Origin: Lewinellaceae bacterium
GTDB taxonomy: Bacteria > Bacteroidota > Bacteroidia > Chitinophagales > Saprospiraceae
Length of the DNA stretch: 64,000 nucleotides
Assembly (NCBI GenBank): GCA_020636215.1
Contig: JACJYG010000004.1
Span: 1,555,552 to 1,619,551, forward strand
Reading direction: 5' to 3'
Below are positions 53,983 to 62,751 of the stretch, piece by piece (the stretch's first letter is position 1; each line of letters opens with the position of its first letter). The position numbers were made by a program, and so were the translations under genes. The notes below the pieces were generated by a model. That model was not told the DNA's origin and searched no databases. It was given only the letters and a program-made list of their open reading frames with translations.

Positions 53983-55720
53983 TTAGCCAACCTCCCGGAT
54001 CTCCGGGCTGCCGGAGAAGGCGGCGGTGGCATCGAATGGGCTGATGGGTGCGTTCCAGCAGGGCTTCAATGGCGGGCTGGAGCGGCTGAAAATTTCACTC
54101 AGCTGGGGAGGTACGCTGATCTGTCTGTACCACCTGGTAGTATCATTAGTCGTTTTGGTGACCCAGCCTTTATTGATAAGTTCTTTCAAAGTGCTTCTGT
54201 ATTAAGGTCTTTTCTTCGCTCAGGAAATCTTTCAGCCTCGCTTTAGTAAGAATGCCATTGGTGCCTATGGTTTCCAGCCTTTCTCCTCTTTTTCTACCCA
54301 CGTCCAGCCGTAGCCTGGTTCATTGGGCACCGAGAGGTGGATCCGCCCGGGTAAAGTGAGGATGGGCGCCGTGAGGAAGGTGATCTCGATATGAGACAGT
54401 GCCTGCTGGTACTGTTCAGGCGGCAGGTTGATATTTTCACGGGCAGCAATCCGCAGGTGGCATGTACTGCGCCACGCGGGTCGATAAGCATACTCACCTC
54501 AACGGGTTCTTCCTGTAATGGGGACAGGTTGAACTGGAAAGGCTTACCATCCTGGCTGTGCGTGACAATTGTAGGATGGTGGTTGCCGGGTTGAAACTCT
54601 GAGGGCGTAAAAGATGTCATCGAAGTAAATCCGCCGGCAGGGGCTGGGTAATGAACCGGGCGGTAATTATCGATCCAATACCCCAGCAGCCCATCGTTCA
54701 GTTGCCGGAATTCTCTAAGCGCAGGGGATCTGTACCTGCTCCAGGGCATTGGTGGTGCGGTGATAAGCATCGGCAGCTACCGGCTTATTCCGGTTTGGCT
54801 TTTGGCGGTTCCATACCTGCCGAGGTCTCCCGAATGCGCCCTGGTTTACGGCGGTACGCCTTTCTGTTCGAGCTGGATCGCCGCCCGCACCAGGTACCGG
54901 TTTACCCATCAGCAGCGCGAGGGCATCGTGCTGCGGGCTGTTATCCGGAGCGCAATTGTCCAACCCCATATCGATTACTGTGATGAAATTGGGAATAAGT
55001 TTTGCTGGTTGTCCACGTGCTGCTCTGGTAGAAGTCGGCAAAGGCGTTGTATGGTATTCGACAAGTGCGGGTCGGCGATATATCCGGGCTGTTCCGTAAA
55101 GCCTGCCCTGGAAACACCCTCCATTGGTAGTTTTATCGATATAACCGAGTGGCTACGTCCAGGCATATACCATCAGGCTGTTGTCGAGGTTGTTGGCTTC
55201 AATAACCAGCCGCAAACCGGGCTGGTGGCGGGATGGCTGTTGGTTTCCACCAGGCTTTGCCTTTTCCCGGCGGGCGGGCTGCTGATATTGGCGGACAGCC
55301 AGCGGAAGTTGAGCCGTGTGGGCTGTGCCAGCCGGGGCGCCAGGGCAATATCTTTGGGCGCCCAGTAGTACCAGCTTTAGGACGGTCAGGGGTACTTCAT
55401 TGTACAGGTTGGCGCTTGTGGCTGGTAGTATCGGTAGAAAGTGTCGATCAGGTTTAAATTCATGATGCTCAGCTTCCTGCCCGAAAAGGAGAAAGGCGCC
55501 ATCAGATCCGGAGAATAGAGATTTTGCCCCTGAACGGCAGCGCGGACTTTAGCGGCAAGACCTGCCCTTGTTTATTGCTTTTTGAGGATCGGCAATGTTG
55601 AGCTGGTAGGTTTGATACAGGCTAAGCATTGCCTTATTGAAGCCTCCCAATACCTGAGACAGGTAGGCACACTGCAGAGGTTTTTGTAGGCGTAATAGTC
55701 CATCACCTTATGGAGGATGC
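53983..55720 (-). pseudogene. Frameshifted 3' portion of the giant cluster protein
   Basis: Continuation of the protein starting at 59139. Readable pieces include LREFRQLNDGLLGYWIDNYR and TPSEFQPGNHHPTIVTHSQD (54720-54540), LSHIEITFLTAPILTLPGRI and HLSVPNEPGYGWTWVEKEEK (54400-54290), TIGTNGILTKARLKDFLSEE (about 54250) and KELINKGWVTKTTNDTTRWY leading to the stop at 53983. Frame changes occur every 100-300 bp, which I could not fully resolve. Confidence 0.45.
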
Positions 55721-56236
55721 CTACCTTACTTGGTGCCAAATGATAAGGTTATTGAAGTTATCATACAGGTACTGTACCTTGTGCTTTAATATCCGTGATT
55801 TTCTGGCGGCAAAAACAGGCTCAGGTTCGACGGTACTGATCTCCTTTTTCAACCATGGAATGAAATTGACGTCGTTCTGTAAGTCAAAATCAGTTTGTTT
55901 TTCTTCAGCGATATTATTTTGTTGGAAGTATTGTGCTTTTAGCTGTAGGTGTTCCATAGCCCATGGGACGAAAGCATCTATGTCGTCCTTAGGGCTGGGG
56001 CCTGTGTCAGTACCGCCATTTCCCGGAGTGCCTGCGCCCAGTACCAGGATACAATCCGGGCAATTTTCCATCCGGGTTTTAGTAAGGCAGGTGCTTATCC
56101 AGCCGGTGATCACTTGTGCATCGCTGTCTTTATCTGATACCGGTGTGATGGCGGCGGCAAAAATGGGGTCCTTGTCTTTTACCCAGCTAGCGATTGGTTT
56201 TTGTCCAGAGGGACAGCTCTTTTTCACGGCATTCAA
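55721..56236 (-). CDS. Second fragment of the giant cluster protein
   Basis: 171-aa frame joined to the 968-aa frame through RFEPEKKIIDKLAPDILNAV just upstream of its apparent start. It contains ASWVKDKDPIFAAAITPVSD, KTRMENCPDCILVLGAGTPG and FDLQNDVNFIPWLKKEISTV. No recognised domain. The nominal start Met is internal. Confidence 0.55.
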   Translation of the reverse strand: MNAVKKSCPSGQKPIASWVKDKDPIFAAAITPVSDKDSDAQVITGWISTCLTKTRMENCPDCILVLGAGTPGNGGTDTGPSPKDDIDAFVPWAMEHLQLKAQYFQQNNIAEEKQTDFDLQNDVNFIPWLKKEISTVEPEPVFAARKSRILKHKVQYLYDNFNNLIIWHQVR

Positions 56237-59139
56237 AATATCCGGAGCCAGCTTATCGATGATCTTTTTTTCTGGCTCAAACCGGCGGCAGGCGTTAAGA
56301 TGCTGCGCCCGGTAAAGGGTACGGCGCCGCTCAGCTCATTGCTGTCTTTTATTTTTGAGAATTCCACCTGGTTGGTGGCCAGGCCGTAGTTTTCGGTGAC
56401 GTAAGAAGTGGCGTAGCTGTAGTCATAAGGGTCGTCTTTTGGGGCGCCAGGGTTTTTCACCTGGGAAAAGGCTACTCTCCAATCCAGTATCAGAGGATGC
56501 CAGCCGGTACTTTTCGGATGAAGCGCGAAATTGTCGGGTTCTTCCGTTTTGATCGTATTTAATTTGGTGTTGATGCCGGTAAAAGTGCCGGATGCAGCAG
56601 GAGGCCCGTTAACTGCCATGGAGCAGCAGGCCAGCAGGTTGTCATCCCGGAGGCGGCCGTCCTGTCCGTGCCGGGGGCTTGGCGGTAAGCCAGTCAGCAG
56701 GAGTGCCGGCTCATTAGGTTGCCAGTAACGGGGCGCAGCAGTAGGTTGCAGGATAAACTTTGGCTGGTGTTTAATAAGCCCGGGCAGCATGGCCTCCAGA
56801 AGGAGGCGGTTGTATCTCAAATAGGCCTCCGGCTTCCACCCACCTGTGCCTTTAAGCGCCTGAAGTTGGGCAGCTTCCGGCGGGACAGTGCCGGGGAAGG
56901 ACAGGGGCAGAGCCGGGTCATCCAGGAGCTTTTGGTTCAGGCTTTTCAGGACGCTTGCGCTGTCCGCTGAGGCAAAGTTTATACTTTGAATAGCAGGCGC
57001 CTGTAATTTAGCAACCGCGGCGACAAAGTTTTCCCAATCTGTGATATCGCCGGCCTGCAGGTATTGAAGCTGCTTCTGGAATTGTAAAAGGCTGCTGCTT
57101 ATGGCCTGGTGCTTGGTTTGCAATTTTTGCTGCAGGTCAGTTTTTTGTTGCTGTAAGCCTGATAAAACGACGCCTATTTCCCACTCTTCGATGAAGGCCC
57201 GCATATTATCCAGGTCTTTTTTCGCCTGGGCCGGGTCAAATACTGGCCCCATCTGTTGCGGTTTGTTCGAAGGGGGCGGAGGAGGTGCTGCTCCCATATT
57301 TCCAGGTGGCGGCGGTGGAGCTCCCATATTTCCAGGTGGCGGAGGCGGTGCTGCTCCGAGTGATCCCGGTGGTGGCGGTGGGGGAGGTGCTCCGTTTCCG
57401 GGCGGCGGCGGCGGTATGTTACTCGTGGTTTCAGGTGGCGGTGGTGGCGGCTGGTGCAATACTTCGTTTTCCTGAAGGGTATAGCTGCACCAATCAACAA
57501 AAATTTGTTGTTGCAGGGATTCGATCTGGAAGTTGGTTTGGCTGAGTTGCTGTTGTAGGTTATTGAGTTCGTTGAGCATATCGGCCAGGTTCTCCGGCAG
57601 AGTGGCCTCTTCTCCGGCCCGGGTAGCACCTGCCCTGTTATTAGTGGAACTTTGGTTACGTACGGTCCAGATGGCGCCGCCGGGTACTGCCTGAAACCCT
57701 TTGGCATGACGGGCTTCCTCAAATTTCGGCCCCAGGTCCTGCTGCTGATGCTGCAGGCTTGATTCCAGTTGCAATGCCTCCAGGTAGTCTTCCACCAGCG
57801 CTTTTTCTTTAGTGGCCATCTTCTCCGCCAGGAAGGCCGACATGGCCTCGGTTCCGGTATTGCCGATCGCCAGGCTTACTTTGGAGGTATCGGGCAGGGT
57901 ATTGGGCTTAGGGCCCACGGTGCCGCGGGCGTAGTACAGTGTTTGGGTGGGCAGTTGTTGATCGATCAGGCTGTCCAGTTTCGTCCGGATGGTTTTTTCA
58001 GCAGTTTCGTTGGCCGGCCCCAGGGTGTTGCCCAGCTTCAGGGGTACGGTGCTCAGGGTACCGGAAGTGGCCGTTGGGCTATCGAGGGTGAGCCAGCCGT
58101 TGGCGGCCATCAATTTCCAGTTATCAGCACCGACATCGGCCTGTTGGAGGGTTATGGGTAAGAACCACTGAAATTCTTCCGTTATAGCTTCCAGTAATTG
58201 GATATTGGGGTATGGGGTAGGGTTCTTGCCCAGGAAATCCTTTCGGAACAGGGCGTAATAGTCCAGGCCGGGATCGCTGAAGAAGCCAAGCAACCCGTAG
58301 GTTCGGGCGGCACTCATCGCCTGCATCTCGGCATCGTAAAACCCAAATACGCTGCGGCAATTCGGGTAGAAAGCCGCGAAGGAGGGTTCGCCGTAGCCCA
58401 CTGCAGTCAGGGGTGTGGGAAGATAGTCATCAGGTGTGGCCGGCGGCGGCGTAGTGCCTGCTTCGTAATACCTGCCGAGGAAGCCATACTGCAGCGCGCC
58501 GGTAGCGCCGCCTTTGGTATGCTGAGGGTAGGAAGTATAATAATCCACCAGTTCGCGGGCCGGCTGGCTGTTGTCTTTGCCATCCACATTGCCCGGCCAC
58601 ATATAATCGCTTTCCACTACCCAGCTTTTTTCTATCGTCTTGTCGTCGGCAGCGTAGCGGGAAACCAGCCATCGGTCAGGGACAGCGGGAAAGCCGGGGC
58701 TGTCCAGCAGAGCGTTGACGGCCTCTAGTTGTTCGGGGGCTATGCCGGCAGGGGGAGTCCGGCGGCCTTCCGGGTTTACGGTTACTTTGGCCAGTTTCGA
58801 AGGTATGACCTCTGTAAGCCAATTGGCTTTGGTAAGGCTTCTCCAAAGAGCATTGCCCGGCGTGTATCCAAATACATTGTGGAAGGTATGGCACTGCACC
58901 AGCGGCAGGCTCATGGTCTTGGTCAGCGCATCCGGCAGGGCCCAGTGCAGGTGAACACCCTGCTGCAAGATATGGGCGTCTTCCAGAGGCTTTGCCGTCA
59001 GTTCCTCGCCCAGGTAGGGCACACTGTCCTTCCTGAGTTTGGAAAAATCCACCATGGGCCCGGCCACGTTCGTATCCTGAGCGAGGTACAAGCCGTCCAG
59101 GTGAATGGGGATCAGGGCAGAAAGGGAATTATTGGGCAT
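56233..59139 (-). CDS. Giant cluster protein, N-terminal 968 aa, with formin-like proline-rich region
   Basis: Begins MPNNSLSALIPIHLDGLYLA and contains the distinctive QGVHLHWALPDALTK (~95-110) and PAVPDRWLVSRY (~150-165). A coiled coil (NLADMLNELNNLQQQLSQTN, ~515-550) precedes a proline-rich stretch (~556-623). There, runs of five to seven prolines are separated by GNMGA- or GSLGA-type spacers, much like a formin FH1 domain. A second coiled coil follows (LQQQKTDLQQKLQTKHQAIS). No signal peptide. The frame breaks near 56235; the whole protein would be about 1,700 aa, ending at 53983. Function unknown. From memory, GVHLHWALPDAL proteins occur in other phyla, unverified. Confidence 0.65.
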   Translation of the reverse strand: MPNNSLSALIPIHLDGLYLAQDTNVAGPMVDFSKLRKDSVPYLGEELTAKPLEDAHILQQGVHLHWALPDALTKTMSLPLVQCHTFHNVFGYTPGNALWRSLTKANWLTEVIPSKLAKVTVNPEGRRTPPAGIAPEQLEAVNALLDSPGFPAVPDRWLVSRYAADDKTIEKSWVVESDYMWPGNVDGKDNSQPARELVDYYTSYPQHTKGGATGALQYGFLGRYYEAGTTPPPATPDDYLPTPLTAVGYGEPSFAAFYPNCRSVFGFYDAEMQAMSAARTYGLLGFFSDPGLDYYALFRKDFLGKNPTPYPNIQLLEAITEEFQWFLPITLQQADVGADNWKLMAANGWLTLDSPTATSGTLSTVPLKLGNTLGPANETAEKTIRTKLDSLIDQQLPTQTLYYARGTVGPKPNTLPDTSKVSLAIGNTGTEAMSAFLAEKMATKEKALVEDYLEALQLESSLQHQQQDLGPKFEEARHAKGFQAVPGGAIWTVRNQSSTNNRAGATRAGEEATLPENLADMLNELNNLQQQLSQTNFQIESLQQQIFVDWCSYTLQENEVLHQPPPPPPETTSNIPPPPPGNGAPPPPPPPGSLGAAPPPPPGNMGAPPPPPGNMGAAPPPPPSNKPQQMGPVFDPAQAKKDLDNMRAFIEEWEIGVVLSGLQQQKTDLQQKLQTKHQAISSSLLQFQKQLQYLQAGDITDWENFVAAVAKLQAPAIQSINFASADSASVLKSLNQKLLDDPALPLSFPGTVPPEAAQLQALKGTGGWKPEAYLRYNRLLLEAMLPGLIKHQPKFILQPTAAPRYWQPNEPALLLTGLPPSPRHGQDGRLRDDNLLACCSMAVNGPPAASGTFTGINTKLNTIKTEEPDNFALHPKSTGWHPLILDWRVAFSQVKNPGAPKDDPYDYSYATSYVTENYGLATNQVEFSKIKDSNELSGAVPFTGRSILTPAAGLSQKKRSSISWLRIF

Positions 59140-59211
59140 TTTATATAAGATTTCGATCGGTCAATCAGGAGAAAACACAGGCTGCACAGGCTAACCTGAT
59201 CATGCCGGTTA

Positions 59212-59922
59212 TCAACTTAGAGAAATAAGCAGTTCTATCTCCCTCAACAGTTCTGCTATCTTACCTTCATGGTCAGCATCCCCATCCAGCGCTCGCAGGG
59301 CGGAGCCCTTTTTGATGTTTGTGGAGTCAAAGGAGTTATCTTCCAGTAAGGTTTCAATCTCCAAGTTGATCAGTTCCAAATCTTCATCGTCGTTGACCAG
59401 GTCCAGCTTATTGCAGAAAACGGCCAGGTCGTTCACCTTTTTTTGTTTTGCTTTCTGTACCGCTTCATGGGCATAATTCATGATGCCGTCAACGGCGCCA
59501 ATGACTACGATGGCAACCAGAGGAGCGGCGTCAAGCAAGGCCAAACGCTCTGCCTGGGTAGCCTTGTCCACAAACTCCAAGTATCGCTTGCTGGCATCAC
59601 TTTGTTGCTTTTCCAGCGCCCGGGCCAGGGTCGTTTTACCCTGTTGCAGGTCGCCTAGGATGGGAATTTGAAGGGGTGAGAAGATGGCTTTCCCTAGGTT
59701 TGCCCCATCAAAAATGGTGTTGTATAAGATGGCGTTGCTAAAGTCGGTATAGTCCAGCTTCGCATTTGTAAAATCGGCATCGGTCAGGTTGGCCCCGCTC
59801 AAATTAACAGTACTGAGGTCGGCTCGACTTAGATCCAGGCGTGTTCTTTGATTGAGCGATCGCCAGTAACTGATAGCTTCTGCTCCCTGTCTTGCAATTT
59901 CTAGATGCTTAGGATCTGCCAT
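59212..59922 (-). CDS. Pentapeptide-repeat protein fused to an EF-Tu-like GTPase domain
   Basis: 236 aa. Residues ~28-82 are pentapeptide repeats (LDLSRADLSTVNLSGANLTD, ...FTNAKLDYTD). From residue 86 the sequence follows the elongation factor Tu G-domain. G1 is G90DLQQGKT97 (EF-Tu: GHVDHGKT). Then come AIVVIGAVDGIM (EF-Tu: AILVVSATDGPM), G4 N171KLD174 followed by LVNDDEDLELINLEIETLLE (EF-Tu: MVDDEELLELVEMEVRELL), and G5-like KKGSALRALDGDADHEGKI (EF-Tu: VRGSALKALEGDAEWEAKI). The switch I region and the G3 DCPGH are missing or degenerate, and EF-Tu domains II and III are absent. It may bind GTP but hydrolyse it poorly. Intact, second gene of the cluster. Confidence 0.75.
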   Translation of the reverse strand: MADPKHLEIARQGAEAISYWRSLNQRTRLDLSRADLSTVNLSGANLTDADFTNAKLDYTDFSNAILYNTIFDGANLGKAIFSPLQIPILGDLQQGKTTLARALEKQQSDASKRYLEFVDKATQAERLALLDAAPLVAIVVIGAVDGIMNYAHEAVQKAKQKKVNDLAVFCNKLDLVNDDEDLELINLEIETLLEDNSFDSTNIKKGSALRALDGDADHEGKIAELLREIELLISLS

Positions 59923-59985
59923 GAACTCTTTTTTTGGTTGTTACTGATATTTAGTTAAGCCAGGCTTTTCATAGTTGGCAAAGCA

Positions 59986-60303
59986 CTATTCCTCCGCTTC
60001 TGTTACCTCTACCCATCTTACGCTAAATTCCAAACTCGTCCCCCGCACCTCAAAAACCGCCGTCCTCCCATTGCGGGCAAACCGCAGTTTTTCGGCCGCC
60101 TCCAGGGCTTCACCCATGGCCGCCTTCACTCGCAGCACGACCTCCGTTCCTTCCGGAAAGCCCCCTTCCAAGAGGTCGAGCCGGCCCTCCCGTTGGATGG
60201 GCAGGTCATTGCTGCGGAGCGAATGGCCGTCGTTGCCCGCCACTTCGAAGGACAGTACAAACCAGGCGCGGTTGATGCATTTGATTTTTTGGACGGCCTC
60301 CAT
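59986..60303 (-). CDS. Small beta-rich protein heading the cluster
   Basis: 105 aa, ATG at 60303, no signal peptide. It has strand-rich halves: KCINRAWFVLSFEVAGNDGH, then GRLDLLEGGFPEGTEVVLRV, then NGRTAVFEVRGTSLEFSVRW. The NRAxFVxxF ... GTxLxFSV frame is, from memory, a pattern of a small protein family found in varied bacteria and fungi; unverified. It begins the block of minus-strand genes, 63 bp before the pentapeptide/EF-Tu-like gene. Possibly a small beta-sandwich binding protein. Function unknown. Confidence 0.6.
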   Translation of the reverse strand: MEAVQKIKCINRAWFVLSFEVAGNDGHSLRSNDLPIQREGRLDLLEGGFPEGTEVVLRVKAAMGEALEAAEKLRFARNGRTAVFEVRGTSLEFSVRWVEVTEAEE

Positions 60304-60671
60304 TTTGGGGTGGTGTTTTAGGTGTTTTCCCCTTTTGGAAAAATCAGTCGGAATAATACGGTGTGCTCTTTCCTATTATTTGAATTCCCGACCCAAGTTA
60401 GGAAGATGCGTTGTGCCATTTCGGGACAATATCAACTCATTGTTTCAAAAAAAAATCAAAAAATCATAGTGTATTTTGTGTAAAAATTTGATTTATAAAT
60501 TTTTAATTTGCTGCATCTGTTTCAAGAAAGCAATTGCTTGTGATACATACCCCCGGCTGCAGATAAGCCACAGGATGACTCAACGGCCGCAAGATCAAGG
60601 CCGTTCAGCCACCCCCTGACACCTGGAGTTGAGGCGGGCGCCCCTCCTAAACAGTTACAAAAAATAGCCGT
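60304..60671. other. Divergent intergenic region with a short hairpin
   Basis: Separates the minus-strand cluster from the plus-strand 480-aa gene, so promoters for both should lie here, but I see no clear TAnnTTTG box. It contains an AT-rich stretch (60450-60520) and the hairpin AACGGCC / GGCCGTT (60582-60605). Confidence 0.45.
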
Positions 60672-62114
60672 ATGCAGGACGCTAAGCTGATTGTCTTACT
60701 AAAAACGGTACAGCCGGAAGAGCTGCGCTGGCTGGCCAAATGGGTGCGCTCGCCTTATTACAATTCCAATGAAGGGGTGGTGGCCTTGTTTGACTATCTG
60801 CGCCGGTATGCTCCGGCATTCGATTCGCCCAAACTCGACAAGGAGGCCGTTTTCAGGCAGCTGTTCCCGAAACAGCCCTACGACGATCAGCGCCTGCGCC
60901 TGCTGATGTTCCGCTTGTCTGAGTTGGTAGAGGAATTCCTGGTGGCCCAACGACTGAAGGGCGATCGGCTCACGCATCAGCAACTGTTGCAGCAGGAGTT
61001 GGGAGAACGCAGCCAGTACGACTTGTTCGTTAAGAAAAATCAGGCCCTGGCCGAACAACTGGCCCTTAGCGCCTACCGCGATGAGCACTATTACCTCGCT
61101 CTGTGGCGCCAGCAACACGACTATTTTTTTCACCCCCAAACCGCCCGCTACGGCTTTTCTGCCGATCAAGTCCGGGAAATCATGCAGAACCTGGATGCTT
61201 TCTACATCCTGTCGAAAATGCGCTACAGCACCGAGCTGCGCAACCGGCAGAATATCCTGCCCGAAGAATACGACATCCTCTTGTTACGGGAATCCCTCCA
61301 ACTGGCGGAGGAGCATCCGGCATTCGGGGCGGACAAGGTATTTCAGGCCTACCGGGATATGCTGGGCCTAATGGAGCAGCCGGATAATGAAAACACCTAT
61401 CAACGCCTGGAAACCATCGCTTTCAGCCACCTGCACTTGTTCCGGCCAACCGATCAATCCTCCCTGCTTCGATACCTGATCAACACGACTATTCAACTCT
61501 ATAACAAAGGCAAACAGGAATACCTGAAGCGCCAATTCCGGCTTTATCAACTGGGACTGGAAAAGGAGCTGTTTCTCAACGAAGGGAAACTTTCCGATGC
61601 GACCTTCCTCAATATCATCGTAACGGCTACCGTCCTGGGGGAAATGGGCTGGGTGGAAGGTTTTATCGCACAGTACGCCCCCAGCCTACCCGACGCACTG
61701 CAGGTGGATGCCGTGAGCCTGGGCACCGCCTACTGGTACTTTGCCAAAGGGGATTTTCACGCATCCAACGCCTTGCTGCGACAGGTGGAAAGCACGGGCC
61801 TGCAGTACCAGCTGCGCGTCAAATCCTTATCTCTGCGCAATACTTTCGAGCTCTTCCTGCAGGATGAGACCTACTACGAGCTATTTACTTATGAATCTAA
61901 AGCTTTCCGGAAGTTTCTGCGCCGCAATGAAAAAATATCAGAAAGCCGGGCCCGGGCCTACCTGAACCTGGCCTCTTTCCTCCGCAAACTGGCGAAGCTG
62001 AAAGCCAACGGGCAACTCACCCGAAACAGCCTGGCGAAGCTGCGTGAAAAGCTGGATAAAGAAAACTCGGTCGTCGCCAGGCCATGGCTGCAGGAAAAGC
62101 TGGCGGAAGGCTAG
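60672..62114 (+). CDS. Conserved helical protein of unknown function
   Basis: 480 aa, no signal peptide or membrane helix. Almost wholly helical with TPR-like pairing (LPDALQVDAVSLGTAYWYFA, KGDFHASNALLRQVESTGLQ). The N-terminus is LLKTVQPEELRWLAKWVRSP and YYNSNEGVVALFDYLRRYAP. From memory, very similar ~480-aa proteins are frequent in Saprospiraceae-type genomes, without assigned function; this is unverified. Intact frame, single gene. Confidence 0.7.
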   Translation: MQDAKLIVLLKTVQPEELRWLAKWVRSPYYNSNEGVVALFDYLRRYAPAFDSPKLDKEAVFRQLFPKQPYDDQRLRLLMFRLSELVEEFLVAQRLKGDRLTHQQLLQQELGERSQYDLFVKKNQALAEQLALSAYRDEHYYLALWRQQHDYFFHPQTARYGFSADQVREIMQNLDAFYILSKMRYSTELRNRQNILPEEYDILLLRESLQLAEEHPAFGADKVFQAYRDMLGLMEQPDNENTYQRLETIAFSHLHLFRPTDQSSLLRYLINTTIQLYNKGKQEYLKRQFRLYQLGLEKELFLNEGKLSDATFLNIIVTATVLGEMGWVEGFIAQYAPSLPDALQVDAVSLGTAYWYFAKGDFHASNALLRQVESTGLQYQLRVKSLSLRNTFELFLQDETYYELFTYESKAFRKFLRRNEKISESRARAYLNLASFLRKLAKLKANGQLTRNSLAKLREKLDKENSVVARPWLQEKLAEG

Positions 62115-62751
62115 CCATAGGCCATCAGCCATCCATGATATCCTCTGTGATAATAATGGTGTACCTGGTGGGATAGCCAGAAACATTTTCGCCTTTAATC
62201 TTCGACAAGCTCGCCCTGGCGATCCCCGATTGCCGGAATGGGTTCCAATGGTTTTTCATGATTAGGCAGGTGTTTGGACACTCTACTGGACATTTGGGGC
62301 GCAGTATAGAAGTTGAGGAGTTTAGAAGGCCGGATTTAGCACTCCTCAACTGCTACACTACCTTGGATCAAAATGGCCAGTAGGAATAATAATTTTTGCA
62401 TTTTCATGGCAATAAAATAACTTGAACTTAACCCCAATCAAGCCTCGCTGGCTTGTGGGATAAAGATGCAGGCAGGAGCGCCAAAACGATTAGTCAAATG
62501 GGTTCAGGATTTTGCCAATCCGTTGCACTGGGGAGAAAAAATTAGTCAATTCGTTGCATGCAAGCAATTGACCAATTTCATAAGTTACTAAAAATCAAAT
62601 ACTTGCTGGTTGCATGTTGGTGGGAAGAACTGAAGATGAGGTTGAGAAGGGTGAGAAGGGTGAGGAGGGTGAGAAGGGTGAGGAGGTTGAGGAAGTTCCT
62701 CACTCCTCAACTTATAAACTCCTCAACCTCCTCAACCCTCTAAACCTTTCC
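62115..62751. repeat. Intergenic repeats: GTTGAGGAG hairpin and GAGAAGGGT minisatellite
   Basis: GTTGAGGAGT (62312-62321) and ACTCCTCAAC (62341-62350) form a hairpin. 62637-62695 is a tandem of GGTGAGAAGG / GGTGAGGAGG units, followed by CTCCTCAACCTCCTCAACC (62725-62745), which is its inverted counterpart. Short frames here are low-complexity and not convincing genes. Confidence 0.65.

Noticed and set aside
62125..62349. 74-aa minus-strand ORF after the 480-aa gene
   Set aside because: No start context, unusual composition and partly built from the GTTGAGGAG hairpin; possibly a gene remnant but not supportable.
62558..62743. Arg/Val-rich 61-aa ORF
   Set aside because: It is a translation of the GAGAAGGGT minisatellite.
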